Shown here: in pieces, positions 1 to 7,100 of the stretch | How positions within the stretch are numbered: the stretch's first letter is position 1 | How the letters are laid out: each line of letters starts with the position of its first letter | Assembly: GCA_964384785.1 (NCBI GenBank) | Contig: CAYLLH010000080.1 | Span: 1 to 14,845 of the forward strand | DNA from: JAZKSG01 sp964384785 | GTDB taxonomy: Archaea > Thermoplasmatota > E2 > DHVEG-1 | Direction of reading: 5' to 3' | DNA: 14,845 bases | Program-made: the position numbers and the translations under genes | The notes under the pieces: model-generated | What the model saw: the letters and a program-made list of their open reading frames with translations, nothing else | The model's database searches: none | What the model was told of the DNA's origin: nothing

Positions 1-143
1 CTTTGCTGTTATCTCATATAAACTTAGAAAAAACTACTTTCCATTTTAAAAAATCAAATCTTAAAAGTAGATTAAAACTATAATTTTTCAACAGGCTAAC
101 TGTGTTTTTTATTAGATATATTCCCTTTTGTTTCTTTGTAGTG

Positions 144-159
144 TTAACCAATCGGTTAA
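144..159. promoter_or_regulatory. Inverted repeat TTAACC-N4-GGTTAA, possible operator
   Basis: Two perfect 6-base arms separated by AATC lie about 26 bases upstream of the TATA-like element of the DUF4430-like gene, a usual position for an archaeal activator or repressor site. A related arrangement, GGTTAA-N6-TTAACC, occurs at 7857-7874 upstream of paralogue A. In DNA this rich in A+T, such short arms can arise by chance, so the regulatory role is only a guess. Confidence 0.2.
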
Positions 160-184
160 TGTTTGTTATCTAAAACATGAGTTT

Positions 185-196
185 TTTATATATTTA
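185..196 (+). promoter_or_regulatory. TATA-like promoter element for the DUF4430-like gene
   Basis: TTTATATATTTA matches the archaeal TATA box. Transcription would start about 25 bases downstream, near 213-216, giving a very short leader that just contains, or only partly contains, the AGGTGAT ribosome binding site at 214-220. The tight spacing is the main doubt. Confidence 0.35.
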
Positions 197-213
197 TGGA
201 TTACATTAAAAAC

Positions 214-220
214 AGGTGAT
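214..220 (+). promoter_or_regulatory. Ribosome binding site that sets the start at 227
   Basis: AGGTGAT is complementary to the 3' end of archaeal 16S rRNA (anti-SD CACCTCC) and lies 6 bases before the ATG at 227. It is the reason for choosing this ATG over the upstream in-frame TTG at 128. Confidence 0.7.
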
Positions 221-226
221 AAAAAA

Positions 227-754
227 ATGAAATTCAAATCAACTGAATTAATACTACCCTTAATTGTAGCTCTTTTAGCCTTCACAGGAGGTTTATTTGC
301 AGGTTTTGTAACATTCGAAGAAGAATCTATCTCTATTTCTAATAAACAAAAAAATACAACAAATAATACTGAATCAACAACTTTAGATGATAATGGTATA
401 AAAATTAATGAAAACAAAACATATGGTTCAGATAATAACAATAACTTATCAGTGTATCTATCTGTAGATTATCAAAATGGAACAGTTAATCATTATAACT
501 TCTCAACCAGTGCCGATAATGTTTACGAAGTATTGATAGATGCTGCTGAAAAATTTGATTTCAAAGTAGAGGCAACATATTATGGTCAATATGGATCTTA
601 TTTTGTTGAACAAATAGGCTCAAAAACAAATGATGAAAAAAACAGGTATTGGGCGTATTATCTAAATGATAACTATGGTTCTACAGGTGCGAATTTACAA
701 AAAATAAAAAATAATGATGAAATCAAATGGTGTTTTGAATTATCGCAATTTTAA
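227..754 (+). CDS. Secreted or membrane-anchored DUF4430-like (transcobalamin-C-like) protein
   Basis: The protein has 175 residues from the ATG at 227, chosen because of the AGGTGAT site 6 bases upstream. Residues 5-29 form a hydrophobic signal peptide or anchor (ELILPLIVALLAFTGG region). Residues 32-75 are a low-complexity Asn/Ser/Thr linker with several N-x-S/T sequons, typical of glycosylated archaeal surface proteins. Residues 76-175 resemble DUF4430, the beta-grasp domain also found in the C-terminal part of transcobalamin: NVYEVLIDAAEKFDF, then a GQYGSYFVEQIG stretch, RYWAYYLND, a Gly/Ala turn, and the closing NNDEIKWCF strand. In bacteria such domains often sit next to ECF-type S components, and here the next gene is a membrane protein of that kind 70 bases downstream with no strong terminator between. 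I infer an extracellular ligand-binding partner for that transporter. The ligand, perhaps a corrinoid or other cofactor, is not shown by the sequence. No lipobox cysteine is seen. Confidence 0.75.
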   Translation: MKFKSTELILPLIVALLAFTGGLFAGFVTFEEESISISNKQKNTTNNTESTTLDDNGIKINENKTYGSDNNNNLSVYLSVDYQNGTVNHYNFSTSADNVYEVLIDAAEKFDFKVEATYYGQYGSYFVEQIGSKTNDEKNRYWAYYLNDNYGSTGANLQKIKNNDEIKWCFELSQF

Positions 755-824
755 TAAAAACATAAAAGATACTGATTCAAAGAAAAAAATATATAATTTT
801 TATAAAGGGGAATAAGGAAAAAAC

Positions 825-1508
825 ATGTTTAAAAAATTTGAAGATGAATATTTAAGGATAACTGCAGCATTTTTATTAATAGGAATCGGGGTTTTAGGTA
901 GAGTATTTCTTGTAAATATATTACCAGATTCTCCAAGTTTTATATTTACTTTTAATGGTGTAACTCAACCCTTGTTTATGATTGATTTATTTTTCATAGT
1001 TGCAGTTGTTGCAATATTAAGTGGTCTAATTCTAGGGGGGATATATACTTTTATTGTACCACTTTCGGTGATGGCTATAACAGATATAATTTTAGGCAAT
1101 AACTATATCTTTTTGTTTACCTGGTCTGGTTTTGCATTAATGGCATTAATAGGTTATCTTTTGAAAACCAAAAACAGTTTTAAAATCAAAAAAACACCAT
1201 CAATAATTGGTTTTAGTCTCATAGGTGTTTTATTTTTTGATATTTGGACAAATTTTGGTTGTTGGCTTGGATGGTATCCTCATAACATAGAGGGTCTTTC
1301 TCTTTGTTTCACTGTTGCTTTACCGTTTATGTTCTGGCATTTACTTTCCACTGCTGTTTTACTAACAGTTATTATATTGCCCTTGACGTATCTTAATGAA
1401 AAAGAATTAATTAATTTCAATTATTCGATTAACCCTTTTGAAAAACATGTGACAACATTGTTTATATCTGTGTTAATATTTTTAGCGATATTTTCAGTGA
1501 CATTCTAA
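825..1508 (+). CDS. Polytopic membrane protein, ECF S-component / DUF6580-like
   Basis: This 227-residue protein is almost entirely hydrophobic with about six or seven predicted helices (roughly residues 12-32, 48-68, 70-90, 95-113, 125-143, 158-185 and 208-226). The pattern resembles DUF6580 and related S components of energy-coupling-factor transporters: GVLGRVF near the N-terminus, ILSGLILGGIYTF with PLSVMAITDIILGN, and the diagnostic-looking FDIWTNFGCWLGWYP followed by GLSLCFTVALPF and FWHLL. S components bind a vitamin or metal in the membrane and need an ATPase/T-component module, which is not encoded in this window. The gene follows the DUF4430-like gene and probably shares its transcript. 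A ribosome binding site (AAGG at 814-817, with AGGGG just upstream) precedes the ATG. The substrate is unknown. A stand-alone membrane protein of unrelated function remains possible. Confidence 0.7.
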   Translation: MFKKFEDEYLRITAAFLLIGIGVLGRVFLVNILPDSPSFIFTFNGVTQPLFMIDLFFIVAVVAILSGLILGGIYTFIVPLSVMAITDIILGNNYIFLFTWSGFALMALIGYLLKTKNSFKIKKTPSIIGFSLIGVLFFDIWTNFGCWLGWYPHNIEGLSLCFTVALPFMFWHLLSTAVLLTVIILPLTYLNEKELINFNYSINPFEKHVTTLFISVLIFLAIFSVTF

Positions 1509-1533
1509 AAAAAATTTTTTAAATTTTTTTTTC
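1509..1533 (+). terminator. Oligo-T terminator after the S-component-like gene
   Basis: Directly after the stop codon come an A run and two T runs (1515-1520 and 1524-1532), the usual archaeal intrinsic termination signal. It separates the transporter-like pair from argS, which then has its own TATA-like box. Confidence 0.6.
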
Positions 1534-1547
1534 TTTGTGCAAAACAT

Positions 1548-1555
1548 TTTATAAA
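1548..1555 (+). promoter_or_regulatory. TATA-like box for argS
   Basis: TTTATAAA, preceded by an A-rich segment, is centred about 26 bases before 1578. Transcription would then start just before the ATG at 1583, giving an almost leaderless message, which fits the absence of any Shine-Dalgarno sequence there. Confidence 0.4.
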
Positions 1556-1582
1556 AAAATATTTATTCCAATGCAATTAAAC

Positions 1583-3310
1583 ATGAAATATTTTCTTGAA
1601 AAAGTCGAAGAAGAAATAAAAGATTCATTAAAAAATGTTTTAGGTGAAAAACTACAGAATATTCAGTTGAATCTTGAAAAACCACCTGAAAACATGGGAG
1701 ATTATGCTTTTCCATGTTTTCCTTTAGCATCAGTTTTTAAGAAATCACCTAATAGTATAGCTGAAGATCTAAAGGAGAAAATAAAAAAATCTTCAAATGT
1801 AGAAAAAATTGATGCAAAAGGCGGATATCTTAACTTTTTTATTGATTCCTCAAAGTTAAAAAAACAAGTTTCAGAGGATATTTGTAATAACAAAGAACAA
1901 TTTGGTTTCCTTGAAAAGAAAAATAAAAAAGTTATTGTTGAACACACCTCAGCTAATCCAAATGGTCCATTGCATGTTGGACGAGCTAGAAATCCAATTA
2001 TTGGTGATACAATAGCTCGTATATTAAAAGCTGCGGGTTTTACTGTTGAAACACAGTTTTATGTTGATGATATGGGTAAACAAGTAGCGATTTTAACTTG
2101 GGGTAAAAACAATCTTAAAAAAGAAGATATACCCAAAACAGACAATGATAAACCAGATCATCAAATGGTTGGATATTATCAAAAAGCAAACGAGTTAATG
2201 AATGATGATTTCAATGTAGCAGCTGAAATCGGAGAGATAGTAAAAAAAAGTGAAGAAGTCAAAGCTGATACTATCAAACTTGTTCATGAGACATATAAAC
2301 CTGTTTTAGAGGGTATAATTAAAAGTTTAAAGGATATGCACGTAGAAATCGATAATTTTGTACCTGAATCAAAGTTTGTAAATGATAAATCAGTAAAAAA
2401 AGTTATAGATAAACTGATGAAATCAAAGTTTTCTGGTGAAGAAGAAGGTGCCTTTTATCTTGACTTAGAAAGTTTTGGTGTTAAAGGACGAAACACAAAA
2501 TTTTTCTTTTTAAGAAAAGATGGAACTAGTCTCTATGCAACACGTGATATAGCTTATCATCTTTGGAAAGCAGAAAATGCTGATATGCTTGTAAACATAC
2601 TTGGTGAAGATCATAAACTTGAATCGAAACAAGTAGAAATAGCACTTAGAGAGTTAAATGCTAAAATTCTACCATTTCCAATTTTTTATTCCTTTGTATC
2701 TATGCCTGGTGGAAAAATGTCCACGCGACGAGGGCGAGTAGTATATCTTGATGATTTAATTGATGAAATAACAAGTAGAGCATATAAAGAAGTCAAAAAA
2801 AGAAGAAGCGAAGATCTTTCAGATAAACAAATGAAAAAAATAGCTGATAAAATTGGAATAGGGGCTTTAAGATACAACATTATCAAAGTACAACCCGAAA
2901 AAGATATTGTTTTTAAATGGGAAGAAGCATTAAATTTTGAGGGTAATGCATCACCTTTCATACAATATTCTCATGCAAGATGCTGCGGTATCATCTCAAA
3001 AAACAAAGATGATTTCATAAACACAGATTTTAGTTCTTTAAATCATGATTCAGAAATAAAACTAATAAAAAAGATAGCTGAATTCCCATTAACAATAAAA
3101 GAAGCAAGTGAGAAATACAAACCACATCTTTTAACAAGTTATCTTTTTGATTTAGCATCTGTATTCAATCAATTTTATCGTGATTGTCCAGTTATCATAG
3201 AAGAAAAAGCTGAGATACGATGTGCACGTTTGAAGATAGTAGATACGACCAGAATAATTTTTAAAAACGGACTCGGCCTACTAGGAATAGAATCACCAGA
3301 AGAAATGTAA
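1583..3310 (+). CDS. argS: Arginyl-tRNA synthetase
   Basis: Charges tRNA-Arg with arginine in the cytoplasm; essential in translation. From the ATG at 1583 the protein has 575 residues, normal for the family. Order of parts: N-terminal tRNA-recognition domain (about 1-95, with PPENMGDYAFPCFPLA and GGYLNFFID); class I Rossmann core with NPNGPLHVGRARNPIIGD (HIGH-type motif HVGR at 131-134); ATRDIAYHLWK and ILGEDHKLE; the KMSK-type loop GGKMSTRRGRVVYL (KMST at 378-381); and a DALR anticodon-binding domain from about 450 (SPFIQYSHARC). The HVGR form is usual in euryarchaeal enzymes. A TTG at 1535 is in frame, but its first 16 residues are not family-like. An ATG at 1571 is an alternative start; 1583 is preferred because MKYFLEKVEEEI begins the usual N-terminal helix and fits the promoter spacing. 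The radical SAM gene follows after 2 bases. Confidence 0.96.
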   Translation: MKYFLEKVEEEIKDSLKNVLGEKLQNIQLNLEKPPENMGDYAFPCFPLASVFKKSPNSIAEDLKEKIKKSSNVEKIDAKGGYLNFFIDSSKLKKQVSEDICNNKEQFGFLEKKNKKVIVEHTSANPNGPLHVGRARNPIIGDTIARILKAAGFTVETQFYVDDMGKQVAILTWGKNNLKKEDIPKTDNDKPDHQMVGYYQKANELMNDDFNVAAEIGEIVKKSEEVKADTIKLVHETYKPVLEGIIKSLKDMHVEIDNFVPESKFVNDKSVKKVIDKLMKSKFSGEEEGAFYLDLESFGVKGRNTKFFFLRKDGTSLYATRDIAYHLWKAENADMLVNILGEDHKLESKQVEIALRELNAKILPFPIFYSFVSMPGGKMSTRRGRVVYLDDLIDEITSRAYKEVKKRRSEDLSDKQMKKIADKIGIGALRYNIIKVQPEKDIVFKWEEALNFEGNASPFIQYSHARCCGIISKNKDDFINTDFSSLNHDSEIKLIKKIAEFPLTIKEASEKYKPHLLTSYLFDLASVFNQFYRDCPVIIEEKAEIRCARLKIVDTTRIIFKNGLGLLGIESPEEM

Positions 3311-3312
3311 AA

Positions 3313-4110
3313 ATGAATTATAAAACAATACATGCCCAATCTGTGTTAAAAAAAATTACAAGACCTGATGATTTATTCAACGGTGATTACGCTGTTGATC
3401 CATATCAGAACTGTGAAATAGCTTGCGGGTACTGCGATTCCTCTTTTGAAAAAACAATATATATAAAAAATAATTCACCAGAATTACTTAAAAAAGAATT
3501 AAAAGATGAAAAAAAAGGTAGAATAATTATAGGGTCAGTTCATGATCCATATCAACCTGTTGAAAAAAAAGAAAAAATAACAAGAGAACTACTAAAAACA
3601 ATAAAAGAATCAGATTTCTCGTGTAACATTCTTACTAAATCTGATTTAGTCTTAAGAGATTTGGATCTAATCAAAGATATAAATGATTGTATTGTAACTA
3701 TTAGCATTAGTAGTTTAAACCATCAGATAACAAATATTTTTGAAAAAAATGCACCTGATCCAACCCTTCGTTTGAAAATCATCAATAAATTAAGTTTAAA
3801 CAATATAAAATGCGGCGTTGGAGTTATCCCTTTTTTACCTTTTATTATGGATAATGAATTGGAAAATATTGTAGAAAAAGTTTCTTTATCAGGTTCTAAT
3901 TTTATTTTATTAAAACCTCTTGAGTTACGTGGTGATTTAAAAACTTGTGTTTTTGAAAAAATTAAAAATTTTTTTCCAAAGTATTTTGATTCATATATGT
4001 CTTTATATAAAGATAGTTTTTTAGTTAAAAAAAATTATTCTGATGAAGTTTTTAAAAGTTTTAAAAATTATTGTTTAAAATACAAAATTGATTCTAAAAT
4101 AAAAAAATAA
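3313..4110 (+). CDS. Radical SAM protein, SplB/Rv2578c-like
   Basis: A 265-residue radical SAM enzyme. The CxxxCxxC cluster motif is C34-E-I-A-C38-G-Y-C41, preceded by DPYQN, which together with the later SVHDPYQPVEKK and NILTKSDLVLRD is the pattern of the SplB-related (COG1533, Rv2578c-type) branch. The three cysteines bind a [4Fe-4S] cluster that cleaves S-adenosylmethionine to start radical chemistry. Founding members repair the spore photoproduct in DNA, but most archaeal members have no known substrate, and the short length (spore photoproduct lyases are about 340 residues) argues against simply calling it a photoproduct lyase. It starts 2 bases after the argS stop, so the two are almost certainly cotranscribed. 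The end of the protein is Lys/Phe/Ser rich with no further domain recognised. It is followed by a T10 run at 4121-4130. Confidence 0.85.
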   Translation: MNYKTIHAQSVLKKITRPDDLFNGDYAVDPYQNCEIACGYCDSSFEKTIYIKNNSPELLKKELKDEKKGRIIIGSVHDPYQPVEKKEKITRELLKTIKESDFSCNILTKSDLVLRDLDLIKDINDCIVTISISSLNHQITNIFEKNAPDPTLRLKIINKLSLNNIKCGVGVIPFLPFIMDNELENIVEKVSLSGSNFILLKPLELRGDLKTCVFEKIKNFFPKYFDSYMSLYKDSFLVKKNYSDEVFKSFKNYCLKYKIDSKIKK

Positions 4111-4136
4111 AAAAAAGAGATTTTTTTTTTGGGGGT
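4101..4136. terminator. Bidirectional terminator between convergent genes
   Basis: The stop codons of the radical SAM gene (plus, 4108-4110) and paralogue A (minus, 4137-4139) face each other across 26 bases. On the plus strand there is a T10 run at 4121-4130; on the minus strand TCTC followed by long T runs (complement of 4101-4120). Each strand thus carries an archaeal oligo-T stop for its own gene. Confidence 0.6.
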
Positions 4137-7100
4137 TTATTTTTTTCTTTTTGGTATAAACATCGCTACCAGGATTATTATGATTAATGCAAGTATCACG
4201 ATAAGCCATAGATATGTATTCATGAATGTCTCTGGTTCTCTTTCATGTGGATAATTTGTTGCTCCAAATGGTGTGTGTCCATTGAAATTTAGTTCTGCAT
4301 CATACATAAGTGGTCTTGTTTCTTCTTGTGTCCAATGGTTTTCTTCGTATCCATTTTGTGTATCAGTGTATTCTGTGTTTGGCACAAAAACACGGAGGTT
4401 TGGATCGCCTGTGTAGACTACGTTTTCCCATAGATCCCACCAGGATTGACCACATGAGTATAATGGTCCTACTGCTCTTAGCCCTCGTTCATATGCTTCT
4501 CCGACGGTGTAACCCATTGCAAAGCGTTTTATGAGCATCTGGTTCCATATTCCAGCCCAGTCTGTTGTTGTCCATGGATCTATGATTTGATATACTGATC
4601 CATGTCGCATCCAAGTCATATGAAGATATGTATGAGCGGGTAAGCATGATATTGAGTTTATTCCCACGCTGTGTATGTTTTCAAAGGCATCGTCGAAATC
4701 CGCTCCGAATATTTGTTTTCCAACAAGTCTTCCACCGGTTGGTGGTGAATGACATACTTTTCCATCACCGTCAGCCCAGTTAACAAATGGTAATCCTTCT
4801 TCTATGGTTTCTAATGGATGTAAGATTCTATCGCGGTATATCATGAATGGAAAAGCACCCCATACATCAAACATACCTAGCGTCATCAAAAGTTTTGTTT
4901 TACGACCAAGAGTTGTAAGCTGTGGGTTAAGAAACGCTACATCTGGATTCTCTGTACTTCCTCGATCAGGAAAAATTTCTGGTAAGCGTGGTAATTTTGT
5001 TCCTAAAGTGTGTAAAATTGGGATATCCATATCTAAAGCATTTTCGGCTGTATGATAACCATGGTAGAACAACCATAGTATGAATTCATCAAGATTTCCA
5101 GCTTTCATAGCTATTGGCTCGTAAGCCCGCCACGGATTTTCTTCAAAAGTGTAAGGGTTGTTTGGTGACCATAGTTCAAGGTTTCCCCCATCTCCATGGT
5201 GTCCATGTATTTGACTAACCCAGAGGATTACTCCTTTGTTTAAATTATCTGTAATATAATCAAAACTAGTTGAGTAAACATTATCATAACCTGCTTTTTC
5301 TGAATAAAATGGAATAACCTCAGATTCACTCATATCCGGATAATAAGCACTGGTTTTTCCATGTGCTACACCTTCATCTATTTTATCCGGTGAAGGTGTT
5401 TCATAAGGTATAATTCCATCCGCTCGAGTGTATTTACAGTTAAAATGTTTCCATTTTTCTTCGTTATACCGATATCCATAAGTTGCATATGTTTGAAGAA
5501 CAGGGTATTCAAATTTTTCTTCAGTAATAGGTTTAGTAATCTTTAATGATTGACCAAGAGGATTACTTAATCTGTTACCAAGTCCTAAATTAGTATTCAA
5601 TAAATTATCTCCGATTCCTTTGGTTGTACTTTCACTACCCTGCGTTAATGTTATTTCATCCATAGCAGGATTTACAAATATTAAAGCCGGATAGAACACA
5701 TTTCTACAGATTGCATATGCTGAATCAACTGGATGACCCCAGAAACGACCATTTAAACCAGCTCCAGTAAATGATCTATCCCATGGTATACCTATATCAA
5801 ATTGACCAGCTACAGTTATTATTACTTCATGATCTTGTTTAGCAGCCCCACCGATCTCAACTTTTCCAAATTCATATTCCTCTAGAAACTCATATGCTCT
5901 TTTAGCAGTAAGAGTCATAGCGCCTGCTGAAGGAAGATTAAAACGGTTATATGCATTAATTATCCACCAGTCAGTTGCCCATGTAATAGCCTGAGATAGT
6001 TTTGGATGATTATCAACAATTATAACAGGGCTTCCATGATGAGCTGCTATATATGCTGCTTGACCAAAATGATAAGCACCATCCCATTGACCTGCAGGTG
6101 CACGACCCGTTCCTTCTAGATCATTTGCAACATACCAGTAATCATAAGGTTCGATTGTTGAAAAAATAACATCATTTTCACCTGTGTTATCTCTAATATC
6201 ATCATATATTTTTTTTGCATCAGTATACATTTCTTTTACATCAGCAATATTTTTAAGTTCGTTTTTTGCATCTTTAGAAAGATAATCTCCAAGATTTACA
6301 ACATAAATATTTTTTACACCAAGTTTGTATAAAACATCACGTGTTCTACTGTTGAGTTTATCTGATTCAGTATAAAGCATAGGAGCGTTAAGATTACTTG
6401 CTAAAACCGCTCCGTTAGCTGCTGATTCAATTTGATCTCCTTCTTGTCTTGTAAAGTTTTGACTCCAACTATATTCAACAGTGAAATCTATATCTCTAGA
6501 AAGATCCCCGATGCTGAAAACACAGACTTTATAGCTTTCTCCTTCTATTGTTTCACCAAATTTTTCTAGATTTATTTTTATATCTGAATCATCACTTTCA
6601 GATGTAGTTTTCATGTTCAAACATTTAGTTGCTGCTTCACCAACAGCAAAGGAACTAGCGATTTCTGTACCCGTTGGATCAATGACTGTAAAACCAAGGT
6701 CGACATTAGGATCTTCTGGTTCTAAAGTAAGTTCTATATCTCTACAACCATATGGTGTAGAATCTAAAGGAACTGTAACACCTGGAAGTAAAGCTATGTC
6801 TATATCAACGGTGTTGGTGTTTAACATGGAACTAAGACCCTTTGGTTCGGGGGTAGTATAGTAACTCATGCTTTCCATTTTTCCTTCAGAATCACCAGCT
6901 GTTTTTTTTGCTTGAGCACTCACACTGACTTCCCAATCTCCATGATTGAAAATATATGAACCAACAAGTTCTGTAAACGGATAAGGCGAGGAATAAGAGT
7001 TAAACGCTGTTTCTACCATTCCAAGCTCAGGATCATAAAGCTGTAAATCATAATCTTCTTTTCCTTTCCAGCTCATCTGGGTTAAAATATATTTATGAGC

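Larger units (their letters stand above)
1..226. other. AT-rich non-coding leader region upstream of the DUF4430-like gene
   Basis: I see no convincing gene here. A plus-strand frame open from a TTG at 128 joins the downstream gene, but its first 33 residues (many Cys, Phe and Tyr, no signal-peptide shape) do not look like protein. The stretch holds an inverted repeat (144-159), a TATA-like element (185-196) and a ribosome binding site (214-220), listed separately. Whether the first 100 bases belong to a gene end outside the window cannot be told. Confidence 0.5.

Noticed and set aside
128..226. N-terminal extension of the DUF4430-like protein from a TTG codon
   Set aside because: The extension interrupts what is otherwise a clean signal peptide, and the ATG at 227 has a well-placed AGGTGAT site.
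166..441. Minus-strand open frame overlapping the DUF4430-like gene, and similar ones inside argS
   Set aside because: They lie opposite clearly coding sequence and have compositions typical of antisense frames.
1961..1996. HVGR instead of HIGH in the arginyl-tRNA synthetase, as a possible active-site defect
   Set aside because: The HVGRARNPIIGD form is usual among euryarchaeal ArgRS, and the KMST loop is intact, so the enzyme is expected to be normal.
4310..5055. Plus-strand open frames inside the peptidase genes (also around 6613-7472, 8164-8379 and 12352-13547)
   Set aside because: They are antisense to long conserved coding regions, have no plausible ribosome binding sites and show no family-like protein pattern.
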